A stretch of DNA of 64,000 bases from Prevotella sp. UBA2754 (GCA_002353295.1 DEJG01000001.1:39167-103166), one strand, 5' to 3'; positions 25,087 through 35,018 are shown, counted from the first letter of the stretch. Notes: generated by a model from the sequence alone, not told the origin. Made by a program: numbers and translations.

Positions 25087-25713
25087 TCAGATATTTAAGC
25101 CGCTGAAGCACATCATGGCCATAGCCATCAGTCCTACGGTGATAAACACTATACCCAGTCCCTGCAGAGGTTTGGGCACATCAGAATACTGCATCTTCTC
25201 GCGAATGGCACCCAGGGCTACGATAGCCAAGGTCCAGCCGATGCCGGAACCGAAGCCATAGACGACGGCATCCCATACGGAGGTGATGGCCTGCGAGTTA
25301 GAGGGGTCCATCAGAATGCGCTGCTGCATGAAGAGCGAGGCACCCATGATGGCGCAGTTAACGGCAATGAGAGGCAGGAAGATACCCAGCGCTGCATAGA
25401 GCGAGGGGCTGTAGCGCTCGACGGTCATTTCAACCAACTGCACCATACCGGCAATGACGGCGATGAAGAGGATGAACGAGAGATAGCTCAAATCGATGCC
25501 CTCAGCCAAACAGTCGGGACCGAGCACCTGGGTCTGCAACAGATAATTGACGGGAACGGTGACGGTGAGCACGAAGGTCACAGCCAGGCCGAGCCCCAAG
25601 GAAGTCTTCACAGTCTTCGACACGGCAAGGTAGGAACACATGCCGAGGAAGAAGGCGAAAATCATATTATCGACAAAAATCGAACGGAATAAAAGACTTA
25701 TTGCGTGTTCCAT
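25087..25713 (-). CDS. nqrE: Na+-NQR subunit E
   Basis: 208-aa integral membrane subunit with six predicted helices, beginning MEHAISLLFRSIFVDNMIFAFFLG. Together with NqrD it forms the inverted pair at the core of the pump that carries an iron-sulfur centre between them. The conserved Cys in FFLGMCSYLAVS is present. It starts 31 bp after nqrD, the gap being an octamer repeat. Confidence 0.96.
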   Translation of the reverse strand: MEHAISLLFRSIFVDNMIFAFFLGMCSYLAVSKTVKTSLGLGLAVTFVLTVTVPVNYLLQTQVLGPDCLAEGIDLSYLSFILFIAVIAGMVQLVEMTVERYSPSLYAALGIFLPLIAVNCAIMGASLFMQQRILMDPSNSQAITSVWDAVVYGFGSGIGWTLAIVALGAIREKMQYSDVPKPLQGLGIVFITVGLMAMAMMCFSGLNI

Positions 25714-25717
25714 ATAA

Positions 25718-25753
25718 CTTCAATTCTTCAATTCTTCAATTTTTCAATTCTTC
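25718..25753 (-). repeat. Octamer tandem repeat, nqrD/nqrE junction
   Basis: On the coding strand four copies of TTGAAGAA or TTGAAAAA with period 8; plus-strand TTCAATT occurs at 25719, 25727, 25735 and 25743. The repeat encodes the last residues of NqrD (KN), contains its TGA stop (25746-25744) and ends a few bases before the nqrE ATG. Confidence 0.85.
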
Positions 25754-26370
25754 TCTTTGTAGAAATATGCACGATGAATCCAAATGACGCAACCTACGAG
25801 GATGAGCGCCATGGCTGGCATCGTCATCATACCATTGTTGACATAACCGAAGTCGTAGCAGGCATCAGGAATAATCTGGAAGCCCAGGAGCGTGCCGCGT
25901 CCGAGCAGTTCGCGAACGGCACCTACGATGACCAGAATCATGGCGTAGCCAAGACCGTTGCCCACACCGTCGAGGAACGAAGGCCAGGGCTTGTTCATCA
26001 TGGCAAATGCCTCCAAACGACCCATCAGGATACAGTTGGTAATAATCAGACCCACATAGACCGAGAGCTGAACGCTGACGTCGTAGGCGAAAGCCTTCAG
26101 AATCTGCGATACAATGGTGACGAGAGCAGCCACAACGACCAGCTGCACCACGATGCGGATGCGGTTGGGAATGGTGTTGCGGATGATAGAGATGATTACG
26201 TTAGAGAAAGCGGTAATCACCGTCACGGCAAGTCCCATCACGATGGCAGGCTTGAGCTGCGACGTAACGGCAAGTGCCGAACAGATACCAAGGACCTGTC
26301 CGAGTATAGGATGGTCGATATTCAACGGGTTTGTGAAAACCTCCTTATTTTGTTTTGAGAATAGTGCCAT
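25744..26370 (-). CDS. nqrD: Na+-NQR subunit D
   Basis: 208-aa membrane subunit homologous to NqrE but inserted in opposite topology; six predicted helices. Visible conserved parts are NPLNIDHPILGQVLGICSALAVT and the central ITNCILMGRLEAFAM, each with the conserved Cys that holds the buried iron centre in the D/E pair. It follows nqrC by 4 bp. Confidence 0.96.
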   Translation of the reverse strand: MALFSKQNKEVFTNPLNIDHPILGQVLGICSALAVTSQLKPAIVMGLAVTVITAFSNVIISIIRNTIPNRIRIVVQLVVVAALVTIVSQILKAFAYDVSVQLSVYVGLIITNCILMGRLEAFAMMNKPWPSFLDGVGNGLGYAMILVIVGAVRELLGRGTLLGFQIIPDACYDFGYVNNGMMTMPAMALILVGCVIWIHRAYFYKEKN

Positions 26371-26374
26371 AGTC

Positions 26375-26992
26375 TTACTTCTTTAACTGTTCAACATATT
26401 GTTTCAAACCATCACGAAGCATAGCGGCAACACCGTTGGAGGTCAGCGTAGCACCAGTGACTACATCGACTTCACTTTCGGGCTTCTCAACCTTCTTCAC
26501 GATATTGATAGCCACCTGGCCGTCGGCAGAGAATATCTTCTTGCCCTGGAACTTCTCCTGCCAAGCCTGCGAGTCCTTGATTTCGGCACCAAGACCGGCT
26601 GTCTCGCTCTCGTGGTTGAAGTAGGCACCATAGATGGTGTTCAGGTCGTCGTTGACGGCAACGAAGGCTGAAATACCGCCCCAGAGTCCCATTCCCTTCA
26701 GAGGGAACACATATTTCTTCTCGCCCTTGATGTCGCAGACGTAATAGGTCTTGTCGCCTACGGTCTCTTCGCTCTTGACGACGTCGGAATACTTAGCCTC
26801 TGCCTCAGCACCGTCCAAACCACGGATGTTGAGCGAATAGAGAATCTGCTTCTTGATGTCGAGGGCTACGTTAGCATCCTGCATGGGTTTCAGCGCCTGA
26901 TAGACGAAGGCAAGCAGGAAAGCAACAATCACTACAAGTACGGCACTATATATAATAATGTACGCGTTGGAATTCGTATTTAACTTAGCCAT
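26375..26992 (-). CDS. nqrC: Na+-NQR subunit C
   Basis: 205-aa subunit with one N-terminal helix (about 10-32) and a periplasmic FMN domain. The covalent FMN attachment motif is TGATLTS within DVVTGATLTSNGVAAM. ATG at 26992 is chosen: the reading frame extends 8 codons upstream only from a TTG, and those codons are made of the AT-rich repeat that fills the nqrB/nqrC gap. Confidence 0.95.
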   Translation of the reverse strand: MAKLNTNSNAYIIIYSAVLVVIVAFLLAFVYQALKPMQDANVALDIKKQILYSLNIRGLDGAEAEAKYSDVVKSEETVGDKTYYVCDIKGEKKYVFPLKGMGLWGGISAFVAVNDDLNTIYGAYFNHESETAGLGAEIKDSQAWQEKFQGKKIFSADGQVAINIVKKVEKPESEVDVVTGATLTSNGVAAMLRDGLKQYVEQLKK

Positions 26993-27027
26993 ATCTTCAA
27001 TTTTTAAATTTTTCAATTCTTCAATCT
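26993..27027 (-). repeat. Octamer tandem repeat, nqrB/nqrC junction
   Basis: Coding-strand units TTGAAGAA, TTGAAAAA, TTTAAAAA and TTGAAGAT with period 8. The first unit encodes the last residues of NqrB (LKN) and provides its TGA stop (27015-27013); the last unit abuts the nqrC ATG. This is the same unit family as at the nqrD/nqrE junction. Confidence 0.85.
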
Positions 27028-28167
27028 TTTCTGGCGTTTAGAAATGTTGCGCTCCACCACGAAGTGGTCGATGGTAGGAGCTATCATATTGCCGAAGAAG
27101 ATGGCAAGCATCATACCCTCAGGATAGCCGGCATTCATGACACGGATGATGATGGCCATGGCTCCGATGATGAAACCATAGAAATACTGTCCGGTAGTGG
27201 TGCGGCAAGAGGTAACGGGGTCGGTAGCCATAAACACGGCACCGAAGGCGAAACCGCCGAGCACGAAGTGATGCCACCAGGTGATGGACTGTCCGGTCTG
27301 CTCGAAGAGGCAAGCCATGACGGCTCCACCCACGAATACCGAACACATGGTGCGCCAAGAGGCAATGCCCGTGACGAGCAGGATGCAGGCACCTATGGCG
27401 ATGGCGATAACGGAGGTCTCACCGATAGAACCGGGAATGAAACCGAAGATGTAGTCGCATACGCAAGTGTTAGGGTCAACACCCTGGGCAATCTGTCCGA
27501 GAGGCGTAGCAGCCGTAAAGGTGTCGGGCAAGGTGTTGCCAAGTCCAAAAATGCTCTCCTGAGCCACCCAGACCTTATCGCCCGTCATCACAGAAGGATA
27601 GGCGAAGAAGAGGAACATACGGGCTGCAATGGCTGGGTTGAAGATGTTCATACCCGTACCACCGAATATCTCCTTGACGAAGATGACGGAGAAGGCACAT
27701 GCCAATGCCAGCATCCACAGCGGACAGCCGATAGGAATAATCAGCGGGATGATGATACCCGAAACGAGGTAACCCTCCTGAATCTCCTCGCCCTTCCACT
27801 GTGCCCAGGCAAACTCGATGCCCAGACCGACAATGTAGCTGACCAGAATCTTAGGCAGAACAGCCAGGAAACCGAAACAGAAGATTTCCCAGAACGAAGC
27901 CTGAGCAAGCGTGCCTGCTGCAGCATAGTTCTGATAACCGATATTATACATACCAAACAGCATGGCAGGCATCAAGGCAATCACAACCATCGACATAATA
28001 CGCTTAGAGTCGATAGCGTCGTGGATGTTGACACCTACCTTGGCAGTATCGTTAGGCACCAGCGCAAAAGTCTCAAAACCGTCGAAGACGCTACGGAAAG
28101 CATGTAGCTTACCGCCTTCTTCGAAGCTGGGCCGCATTCTATCAAATATTTTTCTTATTGCGCTCAT
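27013..28167 (-). CDS. nqrB: Na+-NQR subunit B
   Basis: 384-aa membrane subunit, the main sodium-conducting and quinone-facing part, with about ten helices. The covalent FMN site in other NqrB proteins is SGATxL; here the equivalent place reads TAATPLGQIAQG, keeping the modified Thr but changing the two residues before it. The end (RLKN) is repeat-encoded. It starts 5 bp after nqrA. Confidence 0.96.
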   Translation of the reverse strand: MSAIRKIFDRMRPSFEEGGKLHAFRSVFDGFETFALVPNDTAKVGVNIHDAIDSKRIMSMVVIALMPAMLFGMYNIGYQNYAAAGTLAQASFWEIFCFGFLAVLPKILVSYIVGLGIEFAWAQWKGEEIQEGYLVSGIIIPLIIPIGCPLWMLALACAFSVIFVKEIFGGTGMNIFNPAIAARMFLFFAYPSVMTGDKVWVAQESIFGLGNTLPDTFTAATPLGQIAQGVDPNTCVCDYIFGFIPGSIGETSVIAIAIGACILLVTGIASWRTMCSVFVGGAVMACLFEQTGQSITWWHHFVLGGFAFGAVFMATDPVTSCRTTTGQYFYGFIIGAMAIIIRVMNAGYPEGMMLAIFFGNMIAPTIDHFVVERNISKRQKRLKN

Positions 28168-28171
28168 AGTC

Positions 28172-29515
28172 TTATGCGTTTTCTTTACGTAAAATGTTCA
28201 AACCAAGGCGGACGATGCGCTGCAACTCGAGTTTGGAAGAGTCAACGAACTCAGCCAATGCGAAGTCTTCAGGACTTACCTCATAGATACCCAATGCCTC
28301 CTGACGGTCGATATCGCCAGCGATAATGGCCTTGATGAGGTATTCGCCATAGATATCCATAGGCAGCACGCGGTCGTACTCGCCACTCATGATCATGTGA
28401 CGTTCGCCACCCTTGATACGTGCATCGAGGGCATACTGCTTCTTGCCGCAGAGCCAAGAGAAATAAGAACGGTTGACGGAGAACTGCTTCAGACGGGGCA
28501 GAATCCAGCCTAACAGCTCATCGGCATCATCGCCTTCAGGAATCACGGTAATCTCAGAAGCATGAGCACCCAGAAAACCATCCTTAGTAGTAGGACAACC
28601 CGTGAGCACGTTACCATTAATGATACGCACGTGTCGGTCGGTATCATAACTATTGGAGAGCAGCGTAGAGAGCTCCTCGCCCACCAGCATATCCACATAT
28701 GCAGGCGACTTCACCTCGCTACCGCAGAGAGCCACGGTACGGGTCAGGTTCACCTTACCCGAATTGAACAGTCGTCCGATGAAGAGCACGACGGTAGGAT
28801 CGCCAATGGTCCATACCACCTCGCCCTTATTGACAGGATCAAGATGATTGACCTGCACACCTACGTTGCCAGCAGGACAAGGACCGTCGAAAACAGTCAC
28901 CTCGACATTCTGACAATTCTCAAAGCTGGAATGTACGCCACAGCCCAGATAGGTCTTGGCAATCTTAGACAGGGCCGTCAGACCCGTCTGGAAGTCGCCT
29001 TCCTGTCCTTTCACCTCAAACTCGAAGTCGGCAGCCAAGGGCTTGTCTCTCAAAGCAGAGACGAAGATAGCCTTAGGCATCTGAGACGGATTGGTGGAAA
29101 CGGCATAAGGCAACTGGTTGATATATCCGAAGATACCAGCCTCCAAGAGTGCATCGATGACGGCCTGGCCGTCCATCTTACTTACATCTTTCTTACCAAA
29201 ATCCACATACTCCTGCTGCACATCAGCATCTACCCTGACACAGAGCACTTTCCTACGTTCACCACGCACCACTTCGCGAACGGTTCCGCTAACGGGTGAG
29301 GCAAACTTCACTTCGGGATATTGCTTGTTAATGAACAAGGCATCCCCGGCTTTGACCTTATCGCCTGCTTTGACTACGACTTTCGGTGTCACGCCCTCGA
29401 AATCGTCGGGAACCAGTGCAAACTGTCCATTTGATTTCAACTGGATGCGTTTAGCCTCAGCCTTGCCTCGCAAATTGATGTCCAAGCCTTTCCGCAATTT
29501 AATTACATTTGCCAT
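28172..29515 (-). CDS. nqrA: Na+-NQR subunit A
   Basis: 447-aa peripheral subunit without membrane segments, starting MANVIKLRKGLDINLRGKAE. It has the barrel-sandwich/RnfC-like domain early (KAGDALFINKQYPEVKFASPVSG) and conserved GCGVHSSFENCQNVEV and VVLFIGRLFNSG regions. First gene of the operon. Confidence 0.97.
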   Translation of the reverse strand: MANVIKLRKGLDINLRGKAEAKRIQLKSNGQFALVPDDFEGVTPKVVVKAGDKVKAGDALFINKQYPEVKFASPVSGTVREVVRGERRKVLCVRVDADVQQEYVDFGKKDVSKMDGQAVIDALLEAGIFGYINQLPYAVSTNPSQMPKAIFVSALRDKPLAADFEFEVKGQEGDFQTGLTALSKIAKTYLGCGVHSSFENCQNVEVTVFDGPCPAGNVGVQVNHLDPVNKGEVVWTIGDPTVVLFIGRLFNSGKVNLTRTVALCGSEVKSPAYVDMLVGEELSTLLSNSYDTDRHVRIINGNVLTGCPTTKDGFLGAHASEITVIPEGDDADELLGWILPRLKQFSVNRSYFSWLCGKKQYALDARIKGGERHMIMSGEYDRVLPMDIYGEYLIKAIIAGDIDRQEALGIYEVSPEDFALAEFVDSSKLELQRIVRLGLNILRKENA

Positions 29516-29554
29516 TTGTTATATAATGTTTGGGATTATCGCAATGAAACGGTG

Positions 29555-29562
29555 CAAAATTA
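29555..29562 (-). promoter_or_regulatory. -7 element of the nqr operon
   Basis: TAATTTTG on the minus strand (29562 to 29555), about 40 bp before the nqrA ATG. No exact TTTG is found at the -33 distance. Confidence 0.55.
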
Positions 29563-29627
29563 ATAAAAATTAGGTATAAAATGTGCAATTTTCCTGCTAA
29601 ATATCTCTAAGTCACAACTTTTTATCG

Positions 29628-29635
29628 TAATTTTG
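29628..29635 (+). promoter_or_regulatory. -7 element upstream of tamB-like gene
   Basis: TAATTTTG at 29628-29635 on the plus strand, with no clear TTTG at the -33 position. It would give a leader of about 65 nt before the GTG start at 29708. Confidence 0.5.
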
Positions 29636-29707
29636 TGGCAAAATTCGAACGAAAAGAAATAATTTGCAATCTCGGACTGACAGATTCCAGAGTAACAATA
29701 CTACCAC

Positions 29708-32700
29708 GTGAAGGTCATAAAACAAATATTAAGTATCATTATCTGGAGCATCATTGGACTCTATCTTCTAATGATGATTGCCTTGCGTTTTCCTGCCGTA
29801 CAGCATTATATTGGTAATAAGACTGCTGGGATGCTTGCCGACAAACTGGGCACAGAGGTGAAGGTGGGTAGTGTTGACCCAGGATTCCTGAATCGGCTGA
29901 TTATTGACAATGTAGCCATCAAGGACCAGCAGGGAAAAGAGATGCTCAGTGTCAGACGACTGGGGGTACGCATCAGTCTGTGGGATTTGATGAATGGCAA
30001 AATTTCCATCTCGTCGGCACAGGTTTTCGGTGCTCATGCGCAATTTTATCAGACTAGACCTGATGTAGCTCCCAACTTTCAATTTGTACTCGATTCGCTG
30101 GCATCGAAAGACACTACCAGTCAAACACCAATCGACCTGCACATCAACTCACTGATTATGCGTCGATCCAGTTTTATATTCGACAAGCTTTATGAACCAG
30201 AGACGCCTCAACAATTGAATCCGTCACACCTTTTCGTAAAGGATATTAGTGCCTATATCATTCTAAAGACACTAACACCCGACTCCATCCATGTCAACGT
30301 CAAGAAACTGGCTTTCGAAGAAAAATCGGGACTCAAGGTTGACAAGTTGACGTTGCGTTACGAAGGCGGAAGAAATCATAGCATACTGCACCAATTGCAA
30401 CTGCAAATGCCAGGAACCGACTTCACGCTCAAGGAAGTAGAAGCAAACTATCAATTGGAGGGCAATCGATTCATTGTTGATGCACTAAGTTATCAAGGAG
30501 AGATTCCAGAGTCGCACGTCCGACTGTCGGATTTATCTTGCCTCCTACCCTCGCTAAAAACCTTTAACAGCACCTTAACCGTTGCATCCCATTTCAAGGG
30601 AAAGGGTTTTGATGTCGAGATACCGAACATCAACATCCAATCTTCGACTGGCGACATTAATTTGCTTTGTGATGGCTACGTCAAAAATCTCAACAAGCAA
30701 CCTGACTGGTATGCCAATTTGCAAAACCTGTCGTTATCGGCCAAGACACTGAATTTCATTTCCGAAAACCTGCGAGGCCAAAAAGTAGAGGTGCCCGAGA
30801 TTATTACTCGCATGGGAGATATCCACCTGTCAGGTGTTTTGAGCGGGCGAGCTTTGGAAGAAATGACAGTCAACCAAATGATTCGGTCGGGTGCAGGCAA
30901 TGCCTCTGTCCGTTTTGCTTTGAATCCTCAACAGGCATTCACAGGAGAATTCAGCACCAAGGAAATCAATCTAAGACAACTGTTAAACGACGAACGTTTC
31001 GGTATGCTGTCCACCAATATCCGGCTTAAAGGTTCGCTGGCAAAACACAACACCCAGGTATACGCAGATGGTGTCATCAACAAGTTTGAATACAACAAGT
31101 ATCACTATCAGAACATCAAGATTGACGGAGGTATAGCCAAGAACCACATCAAGGGGAAATGCTCGATTGACGACCCTAACATCTACCTTGAAATGGAAGG
31201 TGATGCCTCGCTGGGTAAAGGGCAGCAAAGTGTGGATATGAAAACGATTATCCGCGATTTTTCACCACAGAACACCCACTTGTCAGACCAATGGGGTGAT
31301 GCACGTTTTGCAGCCAACATTGAAACCACACTGAAGGGATCAAACCAGAATGACGCTGACGGTTTCATATACATCACGAATCTATCAATGAAAGGACAGG
31401 AGAAAAACTACGAGTTGCAAGACTTACAACTACAAACAGGATTTAACGGGAAAAGCCACTATTTGCTGTTGAATAGTGACTTTGCTGATGCTGAGATTCG
31501 GGGCGAGTTCAATTATCAGACACTATCCCAAAGCATTACCAATTTCCTGGCTCATCAGATGCCTACCCTACCCGGTCTTCCCAAAGTAAATCCTAATACT
31601 CACAACAACTTTACCATTAATGCTACTATCCGTAAAAGCGACTGGTTGCAACAGATGCTCAACGTTCCTTTGGCCATTAAACAACCTATCAATTTGGAAG
31701 GTTTTGTGAACGATCATGTACGGGATATCAATCTGGAATGCCGACTGCCTGAATTTTTCTATAATGAAAGCGGATATCGTGACGGTTTGGTGAGAATCGC
31801 CACACCTAATGACTCTTTGACCTGCGACGTCAATATTACCAAACTGATGGACAACGGCAATAACTTTGACATCTCCCTAAAGGGAAGAGCCCACAACAAC
31901 CACCTGATATCCACATTCGCATGGGACAATCATGCCAAAGAACGAATAAGTGGTGTGCTGAACAGTACTACCAACTTCTTTACTACTTATGACGGCGTAC
32001 AGGTGGCTTTCATTGGTATTGCCCCCTCACATCTCAATATCCATAACACCATCTGGAACGCTGAACCATGTGCTATTAGTTATTCGGAAAAGCGATTGGA
32101 AATCAATGGATTGAACATTCATCATGGCAATCAGCACCTGCAGGTGAATGGTACAGCATCAGAAAACCACCAAGATTCCATCGTGGCAGATCTGAGGGGT
32201 ATCGATGTAGCCTATATTCTTGAACTTGTCAACTTCGATGCCGTAAGTTTCAGCGGTTTGGCTACAGGACAGGCAAAAGCACAAGGTGTGTTTGGCAAAC
32301 AATTGGAAGCACATGCCGACTTGACAGTCAATGAGTTTAAGTTTGAAAAGGGACGCATGGGCGTGCTGGATGCTCAAGTAGACTGGAACAAGGATGAAGA
32401 ACAGATAGACATCCACGCCATTGCTAACGATGGAGAGGATGCCATGACATACATCGATGGATATGTATCGCCCACCAAGAATTATATAGACCTGGGCATC
32501 AAGGCAGAAGGCACTCACATCGACTTCATGCAGTCGTTTACCGAGAGTTTCTTAAGTAAAGTAGAGGGGCATGGCAAAGGAGCTGTCAGGCTTTTCGGCC
32601 CATTAGATGAAATCAATCTGACAGGTGGTCTTGTTGTCAACGGATTAGTCCATGTCAAACCCACAGGATGCACCTATCAGTTACTCAACGACACCATCCG

Positions 32701-34120
32701 GCTCATCCCCAATGAGGTGGAGTTTGTAAACTGCCCCATTTACGACATTCACAGCCGACAGGGATTTGTCACCGGAGGTATTCACCACGACTGCCTGACT
32801 AATCTAACTTATGACATTTATATCAACGCCCAGAACCTCTTGGCCTACGACTTTCCTGATTTTGGCGACGACACTTTCTATGGCACCGTTTACGGCACTG
32901 GCGAAGTTGCTATTCACGGACGCTCCAACGAAGTAGTCATTGATATGGATGTCACACCTGAAGCCAATTCTATCTTTGTTTATAATGCTGCAGACCCAGA
33001 TGCTGTATCTAATCAAGAGTTTATCCATTGGGGCATCAAAGACCTGTCAGCATCTTCTGATGACATCAATAAGTCCGCCGTCCCCGTTGAAGAGCGTTCC
33101 GACTTGCGTATCAATTTTCTTTTGAACTGTACACCCAATGTTACCCTTCGTCTGCTGATGGATAGTCGTACCAACGATTATATCAATCTGAGGGGAGATG
33201 GTGTTCTGCGGGCTACTTGGTTTAACAAGGGAGGCTTCAATATGTTTGGAACCTATCGGGTAGCTAATGGTACTTACGACGTGACCATTCAGAATGTCAT
33301 CAAGAAAAATTTCACATTCCAAGAGGGTGGAACGATTATATTCGGAGGTGATCCCTACAACGCCAACCTTAATCTGCAGGCCATCAATACGGTGAATGGT
33401 GTTTCTCTCTCTGACTTAAATGTAGGACGCAGTTTTTCCAATACCGTCCGTGTCAATTGTCTGATGAATATAACGGGGCAACCTTCACACCCTATCGTAG
33501 AATTTGACCTTGACATGCCTAATGTCAATGCCGATGAAAAACAGATGGTACGTTCAATTATTAATTCTCAGGATGAGATGAACCAACAAGTTGTCTATCT
33601 CTTAGCCATCGGACGTTTCTATCCCCAGGGCTCGAACAACGCTGAGAGCAACAACAACCAAAGTCAAACCTCTCTAGCCATGCAGAGTTTGTTGTCTGGC
33701 ACTTTGTCTGGACAGATCAATAGTCTGCTTAAATCTGTCATCAAAAGCAATGACTGGAGCTTTGGTGCCAACATCTCTACGGGTGACGAGGGATGGAATA
33801 ATGCAGAATACGAAGGCCTCATCAGCGGACGACTTTTCAATAACCGACTGCTCATCAACGGCCAGTTTGGCTATCGCGATAATGCAAAGACGGCAAACCC
33901 GTCATTTATTGGTGATTTCGACATCCGATACCTATTATTGCCTAATGGCAATTTAGCCTTGAAAGTTTATAACCAGACTAACGACCGTTACTTCACCAAA
34001 TCCAGTCTGAACACCCAAGGAATTGGTTTCATTATGAAGAAAGACTTTAACGGCTGGCGTGACCTCTTCTCGTCAAAGAAGAAAAAGAAAAAGGAGAAGA
34101 AGGATAAGAAAAAAGAATAG
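29708..34120 (+). CDS. TamB-like translocation/assembly protein
   Basis: 1470-aa protein with one N-terminal membrane anchor (about 5-27), a very long beta-rich middle of AsmA/TamB-type repeats and a C-terminal DUF490 (TamB) domain with INLRGDGVLRATW, FNMFGTYRVANGTYDVT and FTFQEGGTIIFGGDPYNANL. Proteins of this kind bridge inner and outer membrane and move lipids or help outer-membrane protein assembly. The end is a Lys-rich tail of about 20 residues. The start is GTG 29708, preceding the anchor. No tamA-like partner is next to it. Confidence 0.92.
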   Translation: MKVIKQILSIIIWSIIGLYLLMMIALRFPAVQHYIGNKTAGMLADKLGTEVKVGSVDPGFLNRLIIDNVAIKDQQGKEMLSVRRLGVRISLWDLMNGKISISSAQVFGAHAQFYQTRPDVAPNFQFVLDSLASKDTTSQTPIDLHINSLIMRRSSFIFDKLYEPETPQQLNPSHLFVKDISAYIILKTLTPDSIHVNVKKLAFEEKSGLKVDKLTLRYEGGRNHSILHQLQLQMPGTDFTLKEVEANYQLEGNRFIVDALSYQGEIPESHVRLSDLSCLLPSLKTFNSTLTVASHFKGKGFDVEIPNINIQSSTGDINLLCDGYVKNLNKQPDWYANLQNLSLSAKTLNFISENLRGQKVEVPEIITRMGDIHLSGVLSGRALEEMTVNQMIRSGAGNASVRFALNPQQAFTGEFSTKEINLRQLLNDERFGMLSTNIRLKGSLAKHNTQVYADGVINKFEYNKYHYQNIKIDGGIAKNHIKGKCSIDDPNIYLEMEGDASLGKGQQSVDMKTIIRDFSPQNTHLSDQWGDARFAANIETTLKGSNQNDADGFIYITNLSMKGQEKNYELQDLQLQTGFNGKSHYLLLNSDFADAEIRGEFNYQTLSQSITNFLAHQMPTLPGLPKVNPNTHNNFTINATIRKSDWLQQMLNVPLAIKQPINLEGFVNDHVRDINLECRLPEFFYNESGYRDGLVRIATPNDSLTCDVNITKLMDNGNNFDISLKGRAHNNHLISTFAWDNHAKERISGVLNSTTNFFTTYDGVQVAFIGIAPSHLNIHNTIWNAEPCAISYSEKRLEINGLNIHHGNQHLQVNGTASENHQDSIVADLRGIDVAYILELVNFDAVSFSGLATGQAKAQGVFGKQLEAHADLTVNEFKFEKGRMGVLDAQVDWNKDEEQIDIHAIANDGEDAMTYIDGYVSPTKNYIDLGIKAEGTHIDFMQSFTESFLSKVEGHGKGAVRLFGPLDEINLTGGLVVNGLVHVKPTGCTYQLLNDTIRLIPNEVEFVNCPIYDIHSRQGFVTGGIHHDCLTNLTYDIYINAQNLLAYDFPDFGDDTFYGTVYGTGEVAIHGRSNEVVIDMDVTPEANSIFVYNAADPDAVSNQEFIHWGIKDLSASSDDINKSAVPVEERSDLRINFLLNCTPNVTLRLLMDSRTNDYINLRGDGVLRATWFNKGGFNMFGTYRVANGTYDVTIQNVIKKNFTFQEGGTIIFGGDPYNANLNLQAINTVNGVSLSDLNVGRSFSNTVRVNCLMNITGQPSHPIVEFDLDMPNVNADEKQMVRSIINSQDEMNQQVVYLLAIGRFYPQGSNNAESNNNQSQTSLAMQSLLSGTLSGQINSLLKSVIKSNDWSFGANISTGDEGWNNAEYEGLISGRLFNNRLLINGQFGYRDNAKTANPSFIGDFDIRYLLLPNGNLALKVYNQTNDRYFTKSSLNTQGIGFIMKKDFNGWRDLFSSKKKKKKEKKDKKKE

Positions 34121-34125
34121 TCCTC

Positions 34126-35010
34126 TTATTCGTCCTGATAGGCTTCTTCGCCTATCTGTTCACGGGCACCAATGGTGAGTTTACGCAGGTCGTAGAAGGA
34201 GCCGTTATAGATATTGAAGTCGACGGTACCCTTGATGCCTGCCAGTCGCCCGTTATCAGTATGCTGCCAGAACTTCCAAGGTCCTTGGTACTCCACCTGC
34301 TCCACATAATAGTGCGCTATCCAATACGGATAGCTGTCAAATGCTGAGTCGTTTAGATATTTGAGTTTAAATTTGTAATAAGTATAGATAATCGGCTTGA
34401 TTTGATAATGCTTCTCTACTATTTCAAGCCACTGCAAGACACTTGCTTTAAATTCCTCGTCTGTCTGGTTTTTAGGTTTATGCTCCACATCAAGAACAGG
34501 AGGCAGATCACCATTCTCCAGTTTCACATTCTTGATGAAATACTCTGCCTGAGCTTTAGCCGGCGAATGTACACTATAGAAATGATAAGCACCACGAGTA
34601 AATCCATATTCGCGAGCCTGATGGAAATTGTCGTAAAAATTTTCATCTATCATGCTGGCGCCTTCAGTTGCTTTCACGTAGATGAAACGTACGGGATACT
34701 TATCTATCATACCATTATCCTTCAGTTCTTCCCAATCAATAGGTCCCTGATGATGACTGATATCGATTCCGTGTATTTCGTAACCTTCCGGATAGCTGGC
34801 ATCACCATATAGCGCACGCCAACGGAAACCAAATGGGCCAACGAAGATATAATAAAAGAAAAAAACGTATAATGCAACTATCAAACCGCCTCCTATCCAC
34901 CATGCCCAACCAGGAACATGCTGTAGGAAACGCACAAAGAGCCCTGGCCGTTTGTGGCGGACAGGACTCGTAATGCGTCTTCTCTGTTGCGGTTTGCGCT
35001 TGGTTGGCAT
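34126..35010 (-). CDS. Glycoside hydrolase family 25 lysozyme
   Basis: 294 aa: basic N-terminus (1-30), one membrane anchor (about 36-58), then a GH25 domain. HGIDISHHQGPIDW holds the N-terminal catalytic Asp, VRFIYVKATEGAS and LPPVLDVEHK the second acidic residue of the DxE motif. It should cleave the MurNAc-GlcNAc bond of peptidoglycan while tethered to the membrane. It is encoded 8 bp after pfp and probably cotranscribed, with no evident metabolic link. The C-terminal codons contain a 7-bp GATAGGC/GCCTATC stem. Confidence 0.93.
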   Translation of the reverse strand: MPTKRKPQQRRRITSPVRHKRPGLFVRFLQHVPGWAWWIGGGLIVALYVFFFYYIFVGPFGFRWRALYGDASYPEGYEIHGIDISHHQGPIDWEELKDNGMIDKYPVRFIYVKATEGASMIDENFYDNFHQAREYGFTRGAYHFYSVHSPAKAQAEYFIKNVKLENGDLPPVLDVEHKPKNQTDEEFKASVLQWLEIVEKHYQIKPIIYTYYKFKLKYLNDSAFDSYPYWIAHYYVEQVEYQGPWKFWQHTDNGRLAGIKGTVDFNIYNGSFYDLRKLTIGAREQIGEEAYQDE

Positions 35011-35018
35011 ATCTCAGA

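Noticed and set aside
26993..27016. Upstream TTG start for nqrC
   Set aside because: The extra codons are repeat sequence and the ATG at 26992 directly precedes the typical NqrC beginning.
27064..28107. 347-codon open frame on the plus strand opposite nqrB
   Set aside because: It is antisense to a clear NqrB coding region, is rich in His/Asp/Glu repeats typical of shadow frames in this codon usage, and has no promoter or homologous motif.
34137..34156. GATAGGC/GCCTATC hairpin between tamB-like and GH25 genes as a terminator
   Set aside because: It is inside the coding end of the GH25 gene and has no T-run on either strand; could help end the plus-strand transcript but evidence is thin.
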